This document shows, piece by piece, positions 21,863 to 31,305 of a stretch of DNA of 40,804 nucleotides. The DNA is taken from the IMG/VR virus record IMGVR_UViG_3300048584_000058, positions 1-40,804 of that record. One strand, 5' to 3'. Position 1 is the first letter of the stretch. Each line of letters opens with the position of its first letter. The position numbers and the translations under genes were made by a program. This stretch comes from a virus. The notes below the pieces were generated by a model, which did no database searches, was not told the DNA's origin, and saw only the letters and a list, made by a program, of their open reading frames with translations.

Positions 21863-22159
21863 TTATTCAGAGTCTTTAAATAGTGCTTCTACATCTCAAG
21901 GTGTAAACTCAACCTCTTTAGGATTAGCAAGCTCTTCATTTGGGTCTATTTCCTCTATCTCGTGTTTCTTCATATTCAATATGTTTGATATTGCTTGATA
22001 TTCCCACTTCATAAAGTCTGTTTGTGTGAACTCTTTCTCATCTATGTTGTTGTTGTTTAGAATATTCAACGCCAAGAACTTTCTCCTTTTGTGCAATATC
22101 TTTTCTACTTCCTCCCATTGTCTGAATGGTGCTAAATCTTTAATAGCTTTTAGTGTCAT
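21863..22159 (-). CDS. Hypothetical small protein between portal and scaffold, 98 aa
   Basis: Mostly helical: a basic N-terminus (WEEVEKILHKRRKFLALNIL), then KWEYQAISNILNMKKHEIEEI and an acidic C-terminus. A single in-frame TGA near the C-terminus adds 10 residues. In many phages a small gene between portal and scaffold encodes an assembly factor; the family is not recognised here. Confidence 0.55.
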
Positions 22160-22180
22160 ATATAATAATTACGTATAAAA

Positions 22181-24073
22181 CTACCTTGATATAACTTCTT
22201 GTCATTGTTGTTGTGATGCTTGCCCCATTTGAATATTAGCACTAGCATTAGCAACCTCTTGAAGTCCTCCTTGTTGCTGTAGTTGTGTTCCGGTCTCAAT
22301 CATTATTTGAGTCAACGTATACAACAGCTTGTCTTTTACTTCGTTATCTTCTGCTTTCTGTAGATATATGTAGTATGTAAATATATCAGCATTAGGATTG
22401 CTTAGTATTGTCTTTGGCATTATGTTTTGATTTACCATAAACAAATACTCTTGTGCTTGTCTTTCTTCTGCAGACAAAGGGCATATTATATTGATTTCAT
22501 TAGCATTCATACCATTATATCTATATGTTAATCTCTTTGCGAACTGCTTAGATATCTTTGGCGTTTCTGGGTCTTGTAATATAACAGGTAGTTGCAAGTT
22601 CATGTAGTCTTTCATCTTGCTATTGATAGCATCAACATCAGACTTACTTCCTATCAATATATATGGACTATTCTTTGTGCTTATATCGTCCTTAGTAAAC
22701 GTATGAGACCTCCATTCAAAGTTATTGTTTAGAATTACAAACTTCTTTTGTCATCTCCTAAAGTTTGTCTGATATGATTTCCATCGCAAGAACGACATAT
22801 CTTTATAGAACCACGACTTCACACTATTTCTTAGACTTACATAGAGATTAGCGTTAGCTTGTATCTGTTGAGACTCTGCTTTAGTCATTGTCTTATCAGG
22901 TACTAATCACTGTTGCAAGCTATCTATCTTTGTGTCTTTTACTGCCTGTGTTTCTAGTTCTCTAATCATAGTAAATACATCCTGTTTTATCTCGCTATTT
23001 GGTAGCTCGTACATTGCATTACTGATTGGTGTTTCTTCAGCAATATTCTCATCAAGAAATATATATTTTGTGTCAATACTTGGCTTATTCAACTCATCTT
23101 TATTCTTCACAAGCCTAGAGTTCACTAAGAACGTTCCTCCCATAGCCTCTTTCTTCGCTTTGATTACACTCGCATTCAACAAGATAGATATAGCGTTCTG
23201 TTTGCTCTCTAATTCATCTCGCATAGATTTCCCAAATGGGTTTCATCTTTCTGGCTTATAGAAATTCAATGCAATAGGTCGTGATATATTGTTTGCATCA
23301 TCTTTCTCCTCTTTCAAAGTGGCTTCAATCACCTCATACTTGAATAAATGTGTTTGTGAAGCATCTGTAACACACACACACTTCCTCCCCTTATAGATTG
23401 TATAGTGATAATACACATCCATTGCGAAGTTTGCACAACTATTTACATCTCAAACATAATTATAGTTGTTCTTTTGTGCATATGTTCTCCTATTCTGCTC
23501 ACTTTCACTATCATATTGTGTAGCTATCCATTTATTTACTCATGCAACATCTAATCAGCCCTTAGCTTTCAGATCATACAATGTTGTTTGCATCATAAAT
23601 CAGAAATATCTGCTATCTTGTGCGGTATATCTTCCTGTTTGTGTCGGCATTGGGTCAAATATAGCACTCAATGGATTGATTGCCCTAAACCTTGGCATCA
23701 TTAACGTCTCATCAAATCCAAGATATGCTAATATTCAAACACCAAAAAAGAAACTGTCTTGCTCGATCTGGTATAATAGTTGTTGATATTGCTTTTCATT
23801 TATATCAAATTCATATACTGTCGATAGGTTTTCAGCTTCTTCTTGTCAAATCCATCAATCTTTACTGATAAACTTAGTCTTTAGCCCATCAGAAAAGAAT
23901 GTAGCAATCTGTGTATCAATAAAGTTTGCAATGAGATTGACTGTGATTATGTCTGGTTTCTTCCTTGCATTATTCTGTTTGAGAATTCTGTCTCTAAACT
24001 GTGTTCTCTTATTCTGAACATATAATAATCAAGTAGAATACTCGTCTTTTATCTGTGTAATAAGGTCTTGCAT
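22181..24073 (-). CDS. Portal protein, 630 aa
   Basis: The gene is the right size and lies directly between the large terminase and the scaffold/capsid pair. The N-terminal portion has the arrangement of portal clip and wing regions, with FYKPERGNPFGKSM and LIRELETQAVKDTKI in the middle and a Gln-rich C-terminus (TQLQQQGGLQ). The ring at the capsid vertex serves as DNA channel and terminase dock. TGA is used but sparsely relative to neighbours. Assigned from context, length and the start/stop overlap pattern. Confidence 0.75.
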
Positions 24074-24116
24074 TATACACATATACACACAAACTCTACT
24101 TTTCAAAGAGATTTTA

Positions 24117-25472
24117 CTAGAAAAGTACACTATTATTGTCTATTGATACAATTACTGTATTATTTGTTGTCGCTGGCCGTAATTCATAGTACATTCTCAT
24201 CATTACACAATCAGCACGATCAGGACTTCTTCATATTCTTCTCTTCATATCTTCTTTACTCTCTAATTGTATCTTCTGGTCGTTCTCATTCTTGAGTAAT
24301 ATGTTTGATAACTCTTGCATTAGTTTGTCTTTATGCTTTCATCACATATTCAACCTGACCATTCTCTTTTCTGCCAGCTCTTGTAATTTGAAATAACACT
24401 GTGTCTTTAGATTACTAAAGTTCTTTGTCTCTCAAGCTCTCTGTATCGCTCTTGCATTGTTTATGAATTGCGTGCATCATCTTAGTTGATCTGCAACTCA
24501 TCATCATACTCAATCACTATCAATACATATATTACGTCTTGGCACCTTGTATTCACTCTCAAGCTCTCTAATTACATTAGCAGTTAAATCAGTTGTCTGT
24601 CATTGATATTCATACTCTTTCAACTGCTCTAATCATTCCCAGTATGTAATAAATGTTGTATCATTTCAAAGCCTAGCAACATCACATATAAGATATCTTC
24701 AATCTTTCTTCTCTACATTGCTAGTAAATAAATCACTAATCTCATCATATCTAAATAGCTTCCCCGTATTGTCATCATAGTCAAAGTTTCAATATAATAG
24801 TCTCTGTCTTGTTATCTCATCTGCCTTCTCTAATTGTTCTATATAATTCTTATCTATGTGCTTATTGTCTATTGCCAATGCTGGTATAAATTGCCTGTAT
24901 GGTTGCAATACTCAATCTCTATATGGTTTGTAGTATCTCTCGTAAACGTGTCACTTATCAGGATTAAACGTCTCTAGTATCTTGGGTTTAAGTCAATGCT
25001 TAGTGTTGTTTTGTCTTCCGCACCTTGTATTCAATATCATTATTGCCTGCGAGTCAACTTCATTACTCTCATCTATAAAGCCTCACGTTAATTCAAGAGA
25101 TCAAAATCTTGTATATAATGGGTCGCTTGGTTGATATGCCAAATCCAACAACAATATCTCACTTCAATTCTCAAATCTAATAGTATTGTCTTGCTGGTTG
25201 AGCTTTCCCTTGTTTGCATCAGGAATATCATAATCAGCCAAGAACTTGAAATATGTATTGAGTGTTGTTCTCTTTAGATTAGTCAACTCCTTTCTTCAGA
25301 AAAACCACCTCGTTCATTCATACTTGCTTGCCATCATCCAGACTCGCATCACTCATAGATAACTCTTCCCTCCTCAAGCTCATCATCAATATCAAATCTC
25401 TGTAGTTATCTCATCCATAAGATACTGCATTGCTAATCATTGCTTCTTACTGAATTGTAACTCTAATCTCAT
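24117..25472 (-). CDS. terL: Terminase large subunit, 451 aa
   Basis: ATPase motifs: Walker A at residues 29-37 (GGGAGGGKS, with five of these glycines TGA-encoded), Walker B at 132-138 (FIDESNE). Nuclease-domain acidic residues follow in CDVARLGNDTT (about residue 248), CIDSDGVGGG (about 302) and DRADCVM near the C-terminus. This is the two-domain arrangement of headful or cos packaging motors. It overlaps the small subunit by 10 bases and ends in tandem stops TAG-TAA. About 85% of its glycines are TGA. Confidence 0.93.
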
Positions 25473-25861
25473 ATTATGATTTTTATCTCATCAATTTTCT
25501 TTATAGCTCAATCCTTATCAGTAACATCTCATCATAGAACAGTTACTCTTGCCATATCATCTTTCACTATATCTTTAGCAAGTTGCATATCTCATCTCTC
25601 GAGCTTATTCTTTTCTTCTATCTCATCAAGATATCTATCAAATAATGCTCAAACTCTTTTTATTCTCTCCCTCGCATTTCCCACTATATAAGCGATAGTT
25701 GGGTCTTTAGTTCAGCTTTGTTCAACTTCTTTCAACGAACTATTAACAGCACCAAGAGATATATTTGTCTCTTTTGCTATTTCCCTTTGTGTTTTGTTTG
25801 GATTAACCGCAATTACTTCGGCAACCTTTCATATGTTTTTCCTCTTATCTACTCTTACCAT
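25463..25861 (-). CDS. Terminase small subunit (putative), 132 aa
   Basis: N-terminal HTH-like region (RKNIGKVAEVIAVNPNKTQ, then REIAKETNISLGAVNSSLK) followed by a helical oligomerisation region and a short basic/acidic tail. Position immediately upstream of, and overlapping, terL is the usual place for a DNA-recognition subunit. TGA glycines occur at the tail. The HTH assignment is good; the terminase role is inferred from location. Confidence 0.7.
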
Positions 25862-25862
25862 T

Positions 25863-26105
25863 TTAGATCTTAGAAAGTAAGTATTCAATATTATTCTTTA
25901 GGTTTGGAAGTCAAGGGAGCTTTCAGTGTTTGTTTATGTAAAGCTCTTGAGCTATCTCTAATTGTGTCTTTGTGCCTTCGTTTGCTTTCTCCTCTCTTTT
26001 GAGTTGTTGGAGTTCTTCATAGAGCATTGCAACGGGCACAGTCATTCTATTGCATAATCTATCACACAATCATTCCATATATTCTATTATTTCTTTTTTT
26101 TGCAT
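25863..26105 (-). CDS. Hypothetical helical protein, 80 aa
   Basis: Ends one base before the small terminase start, as in a coupled pair. It has acidic/basic amphipathic helices (YEELQQLKREEKANEG) and a C-terminal LPNLKNNIEYLLSKI. No family recognised. The tight spacing argues that it is a real gene of the packaging operon. Confidence 0.6.
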
Positions 26106-26317
26106 TGGATTTCGTGAGTGATAAATTCATCAATATGCTGTACCAAGAATGCTTGGAACTCTTGCAGTGTCGCCTTAGCTGTTGTCGTTTCTGTTTGCTG
26201 TATGTAATACAATACTGCATCGAATGCAATAGTACACATATATCATAATGTGTGTCATCTGTATTTTATGTTAGTGGCTTTAGCTTTCTTTGGGTTTATA
26301 TTATCCATATGTTTCAT
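26087..26317 (-). CDS. Hypothetical protein, 76 aa
   Basis: ATG at 26317 (an internal ATG at 26308 is an alternative). It ends in a run of lysines encoded by an A-rich tract, overlapping the next gene start by 19 bases. The middle is a hydrophobic/aromatic helix (MCTIAFDAVLYYIQQ). No family recognised. Confidence 0.55.
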
Positions 26318-26418
26318 AATATATCTCAAAATATCACTATTAGGTTTGTGATATTATGTATTTGTCTATCATAATATAATGGAATAAATAGTATAGGATG
26401 TGCCGATATTATTATATA

Positions 26419-26443
26419 TAGACTATAATACCTCTTTAGTCTA
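26419..26443. promoter_or_regulatory. Perfect 7-bp inverted repeat (operator or weak terminator)
   Basis: TAGACTA (26419-26425) and TAGTCTA (26437-26443) with an 11-base spacer, located in the 158-base gap upstream of the gene starting at 26317. An AT-rich stretch with TATAATAAT lies downstream on the minus strand, so an operator overlapping a promoter is likely. Confidence 0.35.
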
Positions 26444-26474
26444 ATGATTTGCTTTGCTTTGTCAAGAGATTTTT

Positions 26475-26693
26475 TTACATTTTTATTATTTGTAAAACAT
26501 CATACAATTCTCTCCTTAGTTGCTTGAATGGTTCTGTTTTTATTCTTCACAGAATACTTGCAAGAGATGCTTTTAGATGCCCTAGTGTTTTAGCATCTAT
26601 GTTTCAAGCAGTATACTCTTCTTGTAAAAGTTCTTTTAGCTCATTGTGTTTATCTAGGATTGAGTTTAACTCATCTTCGTTGTTTGTATTCAT
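26475..26693 (-). CDS. Hypothetical helical protein, 72 aa
   Basis: Predicted all-helical with polar/acidic character: residues DELNSILDKHNELKELLQEE, then HLKASLASILGRIKTEPFKQ. TGA glycines occur at GNIDA and LGRI. It is the first gene after the non-coding island on the leftward strand. Function unknown. Confidence 0.6.
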
Positions 26694-26714
26694 AATACAT
26701 ATTTACAATATACT

Positions 26715-26860
26715 CATATGGGATGGTTACGTTCATGTTGACTATCATCACTAAGTAGTAACAACCATAATTTACCATTCTCTAGTGCAGGCGTACGCCA
26801 TTCTAGTGGTGCGATGCTGTGTTATGTCTTACAGCTGATTATATGACATCATCCCATATG
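26715..26860. ncRNA. Structured non-coding element closed by a perfect 11-bp stem
   Basis: CATATGGGATG (26715-26725) pairs perfectly with CATCCCATATG (26850-26860). Read on the minus strand, the interior forms an ATGTC/GACAT stem near the 5' side, a GGCGTACGCC palindrome flanked by near-direct CACTAGAATGG repeats, and a GTTG...ACTA/TAGT...CAAC hairpin near the 3' side. No plausible CDS covers it. It lies beside the tRNA-like element. It could be a structured ncRNA, a split tRNA relative or a recombination site. Confidence 0.45.
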
Positions 26861-26898
26861 AATACATTGAGCGTATATTTCTCTTAAAACATACAAAC

Positions 26899-26982
26899 AG
26901 GGTGGGTAGGATTTTCACCTACATTGCCAGCCTTATGGTTTCCCATAGTTGAATACTGGTGTATTACTTATACGACCACCCT
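26899..26982 (-). tRNA. tRNA-like cloverleaf, anticodon UCA, with anticodon-loop insert (candidate UGA-reading tRNA-Gly)
   Basis: Read on the minus strand: acceptor AGGGTGG with CCACCCT (7 Watson-Crick pairs); two spacer bases TC; D arm GTAT/ATAC; anticodon stem CCAGT/GCTGG; loop starting ATTCAA, which puts UCA at the anticodon; variable CAAT; T stem GTAGG/CCTAC directly on the acceptor. A TATGG-GAAA-CCATA hairpin (about 16 nt in all with flanks) interrupts the loop after position 37, the canonical tRNA intron site. A 5-base D loop, T loop TGAAAAT and no encoded CCA make it degenerate. UCA pairs with UGA, glycine in this code. Confidence 0.6.
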
Positions 26983-27029
26983 ATATAACAAGCGGCATAC
27001 ATAGTATACCACCATTGTAATAATAAAAA

Positions 27030-27347
27030 CTATAAGTTATAGAATAGCCCGAACGCTACCCCTGCGAATAATCATACCAACATCCACATAATAGTATGTG
27101 CATTATTGATCTGCTTTATTTCATCAATCATTTCTTTTTGTTCTTCTTCAACCTTTTGCATAAATCATTCACTATACCACTGCTCGATATGTAATAAGTC
27201 CTCAGGTATCTTATCTTCATCACTAAAATGCATTGTAATATCGTCTCAAAGACCGCTTGTCGTGGTGAAAATTTTGTCAAACTTGAATGTTTTGTCTTCA
27301 AGGTGAGCGTTTACCTCTTCAACATCTTTTTTCTTCGATTTTGCCAT
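27030..27347 (-). CDS. C-tail-anchored membrane protein, 105 aa
   Basis: Acidic/helical soluble part (KSKKKDVEEVNAHLEDK, then EQWYSEGFMQKVEEEQKEM) and one C-terminal membrane helix (MWMLVGLFAGVAFGLFYNL). ATG at 27347, TAG at 27032-27030. It lies upstream of the tRNA-like element. Such tail-anchored phage proteins often modify the host envelope or replication site; no specific family recognised. Confidence 0.6.
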
Positions 27348-27424
27348 TTTTTATGTGATAAGTATCTAAATCTAATTATATCCTATCCTACTTGCTGGGT
27401 AGGAAGACATCAAACGAGCCTCGC

Positions 27425-27826
27425 CTATAGCACTCTAGTCTTGTCGGATGGCGTGTATTTGTATGGTAGTTGTATGGCTTGTTCAAATGTCATTCACTTT
27501 AGCATTCTTTCTCTAATGGTTTTTTCTTTGAGCGTTGTGTGCTTTCTTATCTTGTCGCTTAGCTTGTCGGTTGGTTTGATTGCTTCCTCCCTTGACATGT
27601 ATTTTTTATATAGCCTTGATTGGAATGTTGACCGACAGCATCTGTCTCACTCGTATTGACTATATCGCTTCCTTACGTTACTGTGTTTTGTGTTCACGGG
27701 CAGTATAGCATCATCATAATTTCTCTTTAGTCTTTGTACTCTGTTTATGAATACTTGATATGAGCACTTTTCTCACTGATAGCTATTGTAGAACATAAAC
27801 GCCATCTTGTCTTTAGGCTTGCTCAT
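27425..27826 (-). CDS. Basic helical protein with HTH-like repeats, 133 aa
   Basis: Strongly Lys/Arg-rich with two similar segments, YMSREEAIK and RMLKGMTFEQAIQLP, which resemble short repeated HTH or winged segments seen in homing-endonuclease accessory domains and phage regulators. One CxxC-like pair (DRCCR) lies mid-protein. It starts inside the 27813 gene (14-base overlap). A DNA-binding role is likely; the target is unknown. Confidence 0.55.
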
Positions 27827-27962
27827 TGTCGATCATAAGTTGTAAACATCTTTCATCTTCTTCGTTTATAGGTTTTAGTAGTTTAATCCAGTATAGCTTT
27901 TCAGCCCTAGACATACTCGTATAATCCCTGTAATATAGTTTATTTGTTGTTATCGCTTTCAT
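27813..27962 (-). CDS. Small protein overlapping the nuclease gene, 49 aa
   Basis: Begins 23 bases inside the NinG-like gene and ends inside the next gene, so it is embedded in a chain of overlapping starts. The alternative internal ATG at 27914 would give 33 aa. Content is basic and aromatic (TNKLYYRDYTSMSRAEKLYW). The function is unknown and it could be spurious, but the coupled overlaps suggest translation. Confidence 0.45.
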   Translation of the reverse strand: MKAITTNKLYYRDYTSMSRAEKLYWIKLLKPINEEDERCLQLMIDNEQA

Positions 27963-28443
27963 AGTTTGCATTGTGTTGAATAAAATCATATCGTTTCTGT
28001 ATCATTTCAGCATACTGAAATCATTTTATGTTGATTGTTCACTTGTCTTGTAATATATCATCTACCCACTCTCTGCCGAACTTGTCTATCATAAACAACG
28101 TGTACTTTTGATAGTTTCCGTTCTTCATAACATTGCATCATACGCATTGAGGTCGCACATTGTCATTGTTGTATTTATGCTTTAGTGAGCTTCCTGCTGT
28201 TCTAAAGTGTCAAGGGTGCATTGCCGAGCTGTGTCGTTGGTCTATCGTGCCACACGTTACACATACACAATATCAATTCTTGCTTTTAGATAATAACAGA
28301 TAATCGCTATAGACTACCCACGCTAAGTGGTGGAGCTTTGGGTTTTTGTTACTTCATAGATTGTGCTTGTATGCTTCAAGGATGTGCAGTATTCAAAACC
28401 TTTCGCAATCTTTCGTTATCTCTGCTCGCTTGTTTTTTTTCAT
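27940..28443 (-). CDS. ninG: NinG/Rap-like recombination nuclease, 167 aa
   Basis: Contains the family pattern: CVCVTCG (C59, C61, C64), GHF (H79), NVRPQC-x-x-C (C100, C103), then GNYQKY, a zinc finger plus HNH-like core. NinG (Rap) of lambda resolves or cleaves branched recombination intermediates and works with phage annealing proteins, so it may partner the Rad52-like protein at 34786. Start ATG 28443; the frame is open further upstream but without ATG. A matching promoter lies at 28547-28574. Confidence 0.8.
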
Positions 28444-28546
28444 TGCTTTTTTTAGTGTTAATCTATACCGTTCAGCGTTGTCGCCTAGTTGTGTATAGTA
28501 TCTTACAACCTTAATATATGCTTTGATATAACTTGATTGTGATTGT

Positions 28547-28574
28547 AGTATAATATTATTTTTTTGAATTGCAA
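28547..28574 (-). promoter_or_regulatory. Internal promoter upstream of ninG
   Basis: Minus-strand TTGCAA (28574-28569), 16-base spacer, TATACT (28552-28547). It has the same hexamers and the same spacing as the plus-strand promoter at 34698-34725, which supports it as functional. It would start a transcript about 95 bases before the ninG ATG. Confidence 0.6.
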
Positions 28575-28584
28575 GAGGAAATTG

Positions 28585-28761
28585 TTATTTTGTGTTGACA
28601 TTTTGCTTTTCATACATTCACCACAATTCCCTTGCGTAATTATTTAGTTGTTGACTGGTTATTTGTCATTTCTCATACTTCACTATAGCTTTTGCTATCT
28701 TGTTTGACTGATCTGTATTACCCCTTATCCTTAGGATCTTGACTATTTGCTTTGGTGTCAT
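28585..28761 (-). CDS. Hypothetical small protein, 58 aa
   Basis: Its start overlaps the DnaB stop codon (TAATG), a classical coupling arrangement. It is basic, with KQIVKILRIRGNTDQSNKIAKA followed by NNYARELWGMYEKQN. No family recognised; a helicase accessory or loader fragment is possible from position only. Confidence 0.6.
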
Positions 28762-30032
28762 TATCTTTTTATGGTAAGTGGTAATTCATTTATTTTCATT
28801 TTAGATAGATCACTTGTCATTGCTATTCTTGCAAGGTTTCAGCTTCTGTTCTTTCTAATCAGTATATCAAATTTTGTGTTGTCATAATGTCAGTCTCAAT
28901 CCTTATCCCTATGAAGCATAATAACTATGTCAGCATCCTGCTCTATGTTTCAGCTATCTCTTAGATCTGATAGCTCTGGCTCATCGTTTCTTTTTTCTAC
29001 ATTCCTGTTTAGTTGCGATAGTATAACAATTGATATACCTAGTTCCTTTGCAAGTGTTTTGAGCGATGAAGTCATATATCATATCTCTTGGGTGCGGTTC
29101 ATAACCTTGAGATTGCTTTTTATCAGTCATAAATGATCTATGAAGACCACGTTGTGTCATTGCACTATTGCACCTCTACGGATAGAACGCTCAAGGGAAT
29201 TGAAGTCAAATATCTTATCATAAAACATTGCTTTTTTGAGTATGTCAGCTTTTGGCTCTGCTCTTTCTGCTATCATACTTTGATTTTCTTCTCTGCTTAG
29301 TTGCTGTGTAGGCAAATCAGTCCAATTACTCAAAAGCCTTTTTATTATTTCATTGTTGCTCATTTCTAGTGAATAAACTGTCGCTCTTTTGTCTTGCTGT
29401 AGTATCCTTTGCATAAGCTCTATAATCAATGCGGTTTTTCAAAATCAAGGCCTTCACGCAACCACTATCAACTGTCATTCTTTGTATCATCACAAGTATT
29501 TATCAAGCAAAGAATATCAGTAGTTTGCTATATTTGTTTCCTTTGTTGTAATATCTTCCAGTGTAGATATAAGCAGATCGTATCAAGATATTCAACTATC
29601 CCTTATATCCATCGAGTTCAATACCGATCTCATTTTGATGAGCATTTCATCACTAGACAAATCATTTATTCAATTCTGAATGTTTTGTGATATTTTCAAT
29701 AGTTTTCTTTTCATAAACAATTCAAGTAATATATCTTCATAATCTTTCCGCCCAGATGAACTCATAACGTGGCAAGATAACTGGAATAGATACTCATTGT
29801 CTAATCAGGTTATGTTTGATATAGTCAACACCTCGATGCTTTTTGATTGCTTTTGCAGTGCAATCATCGCATCGTAAATCTTTTGATGATCTTGGTAATA
29901 TAACCAATCGGGTTTTAGATTACATAGTGAAAGTATATCGTTGTCAATCATTATGCAAGATAACAACGCCCTCTCCACTTCGTAATTGTTTGGTTGTGTT
30001 TGTATATCTAGCATTGTATTACACGTTATCAT
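28761..30032 (-). CDS. dnaB: Replicative DNA helicase, DnaB family, 423 aa
   Basis: An N-terminal DnaB domain ([30 protein letters not shown]) is followed by the RecA-like motor: Walker A GRPGFGKT at residues 193-200 (three of its glycines TGA), Walker B VVFIDHLGLI near 300, LSQLNR, and the [18 protein letters not shown] segment with the arginine finger region. It unwinds the replication fork as a hexamer. It overlaps the upstream replisome-organizer gene by 14 bases. An internal ATG at 30014 is an alternative start. Confidence 0.93.
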
Positions 30033-30768
30033 CTAAAGTGGCGTATATCTTTTCCTTGACTGGTTTAGGCTTTACTAATCTTCATCGCTCTATTTGTTTT
30101 TTAATCCAGTTGTCGAATGCTGTACTCGGGACTTTTATTCATCATCTGGTTTGGTTATGTTCCCAACACATTTCAGAAGCTCGCTCTAATTCTTTTCTAT
30201 CATATCATTCTTTTTCATATCTGTCTATAACAATTCATATTTTTTCTATATATTGTTCTTTGTTTACAAAGTCAATAGATTTCTTTTTATTTGTTCTTTT
30301 TTCTTCAGCAACAATAGTTGTATTATCGTTAGATAATATATTACCTATACTATCCTTATCTATACTATCCTTACCTAACCTATCCTTACCTGTGTCTACC
30401 GTTGGTATACCAACTAGGTGCGGACTGGTGTTTTGACTATAAACGTCATTTTCAAGGCTTAGTTGAGAAAACTCCTCCTGATACTGTGTTTTTGTATATC
30501 TATCTCCCCTCAAATAGTTATTGACTTTTCGATGTCTTATTACACATATTCATTTTTCAAATGGTATTATGTAAGATTTCATTCTAAGAATATCTAAATC
30601 ATTTTGTGTTGCATTTGCCAACAACATAATTCTTCTTGGCGAACTGATAAATCAATCGTCATCTGCTCTCATACATAGATGAAAGTATAGATTTTGTGTT
30701 GATGTAGGCATATCAAGAAAATGATCCGTATCGACTACGTCTAGTGAGAACATCCTGCGTTTTGCCAT
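30019..30768 (-). CDS. Phage replisome organizer / DnaD-like replication protein, 249 aa
   Basis: The N-terminus (RRMFSLDVVDTDHFLDMP, then LYFHLCMRADDDGFI and VNNYLRGDRYTKTQYQEEF) has the winged-helix pattern of replisome-organizer N-terminal domains. A long charged linker with repeated DRLGKDSIDKDSIG follows, then a C-terminal ALR-like FDNWIKKQIERG helix. Such proteins bind the origin and load DnaB, which is encoded next with overlap. Origin sequences may lie in the linker-encoding repeats or the adjacent pseudoknot region. Confidence 0.75.
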
Positions 30769-30773
30769 TTTAT

Positions 30774-30779
30774 ATTATA
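30774..30779 (-). promoter_or_regulatory. -10 hexamer just upstream of the replication gene start
   Basis: Minus-strand TATAAT ends five bases before the ATG at 30768. If used as a -10 element, the transcript would start at or next to the ATG, giving a leaderless mRNA. No clear -35 at a standard distance. This fits the general lack of Shine-Dalgarno sequences in the window. Confidence 0.4.
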
Positions 30780-30798
30780 GATAATAAATCAAACAAAA

Positions 30799-30883
30799 AA
30801 CCACCTCGATTGTGTCGAAGCGGTACAAGATGTGTTCTGTATTACTACGGCTTCGACCTCGTACCAATACAATCAAGATGGTT
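30799..30883. promoter_or_regulatory. Large inverted repeat enclosing a perfect pseudoknot
   Basis: The outer arms 30799-30813 and 30869-30883 pair at 13 of 15 positions. Inside, GTCGAAGC (30814-30821) pairs perfectly with GCTTCGAC (30850-30857), and GGTAC (30822-30826), inside that loop, pairs perfectly with GTACC (30861-30865) outside it: an H-type pseudoknot. It lies between the divergent operons, so it may be an origin/operator structure or a structured leader RNA for either strand. Confidence 0.6.
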
Positions 30884-30889
30884 GTTTGA

Positions 30890-30907
30890 CACCTACCTAA
30901 ATAGGTG
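30890..30907. terminator. Hairpin downstream of the pseudoknot
   Basis: CACCTA (30890-30895) pairs with TAGGTG (30902-30907) across a six-base loop. There is no T tract in the plus direction. It could instead be a dyad binding site for an early regulator. Confidence 0.35.
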
Positions 30908-31031
30908 CGGTGTTGTGTCATATATAATGAAAACTTTTGTAATTGCAAGGGATTTTTATACTTTTTTACTGTGTAAGAAAAAGGATATTTATGCCCTTTT
31001 CGTGACACAGATGAAAAATGTAGTGTAAAAT

Positions 31032-31059
31032 TTGACAAATAATTTTTTTTGACTAATAT
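31032..31059 (+). promoter_or_regulatory. Promoter of the rightward operon
   Basis: TTGACA at 31032-31037, spacer 16, TAATAT at 31054-31059, upstream of the first rightward gene at 31094. It shares the -35 and spacer with the promoters at 31306 and 36722. Confidence 0.6.
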
Positions 31060-31093
31060 AGAGATACACAAGTTTTATCACTTATATACAAAT

Positions 31094-31288
31094 ATGGAAA
31101 CAATCATCGCATCACTATTCTACATTACTGTATTATTCAACGGACAACCAACAAACATCGTATCGTGTCAAGATGGAAGACACTACCTAGAGCAAGTAAC
31201 TATTACAAGAGCGTATAGAAACCACTTTACAGCAAGAGATCATTATGACAACGCAACATTGATTTGCTACTATACACAAAAAAAATAA
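31094..31288 (+). CDS. Small secreted- or membrane-like protein, 64 aa
   Basis: First gene of the rightward operon; ATG 31094 is preferred to an upstream in-frame TTG that overlaps the -10 element. A short hydrophobic N-terminus (IIASLFYITVLF) is followed by a cysteine-containing polar part (SCQDGRHYLEQ, LICYYTQ). It lacks TGA. It could be exported or host-interacting; family unknown. Confidence 0.6.
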   Translation: METIIASLFYITVLFNGQPTNIVSCQDGRHYLEQVTITRAYRNHFTARDHYDNATLICYYTQKK

Positions 31289-31305
31289 ATGTCAACTTGA
31301 AATAT

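Noticed and set aside
20039-26105. Genes appearing broken by frameshifts or stops (pseudogenes)
   Set aside because: All interruptions are TGA and vanish under code 25; no true frameshift was needed for TerL, portal, capsid or DnaB.
26899-26982. tRNA on the plus strand at the same place
   Set aside because: In that orientation the 5-bp/7-base arm abuts the acceptor on the wrong side without the two-base spacer; only the minus orientation gives tRNA geometry.
30744-31028. Plus-strand ORF across the divergent gap
   Set aside because: It starts inside the replisome-organizer gene on the other strand and runs through the pseudoknot and hairpin arms; its composition follows the repeats and there is no upstream signal.
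31049-31093. N-terminal extension of the first rightward gene from a TTG start
   Set aside because: The extension would overlap the -10 element of the promoter at 31032-31059, so it could not be on the transcript.
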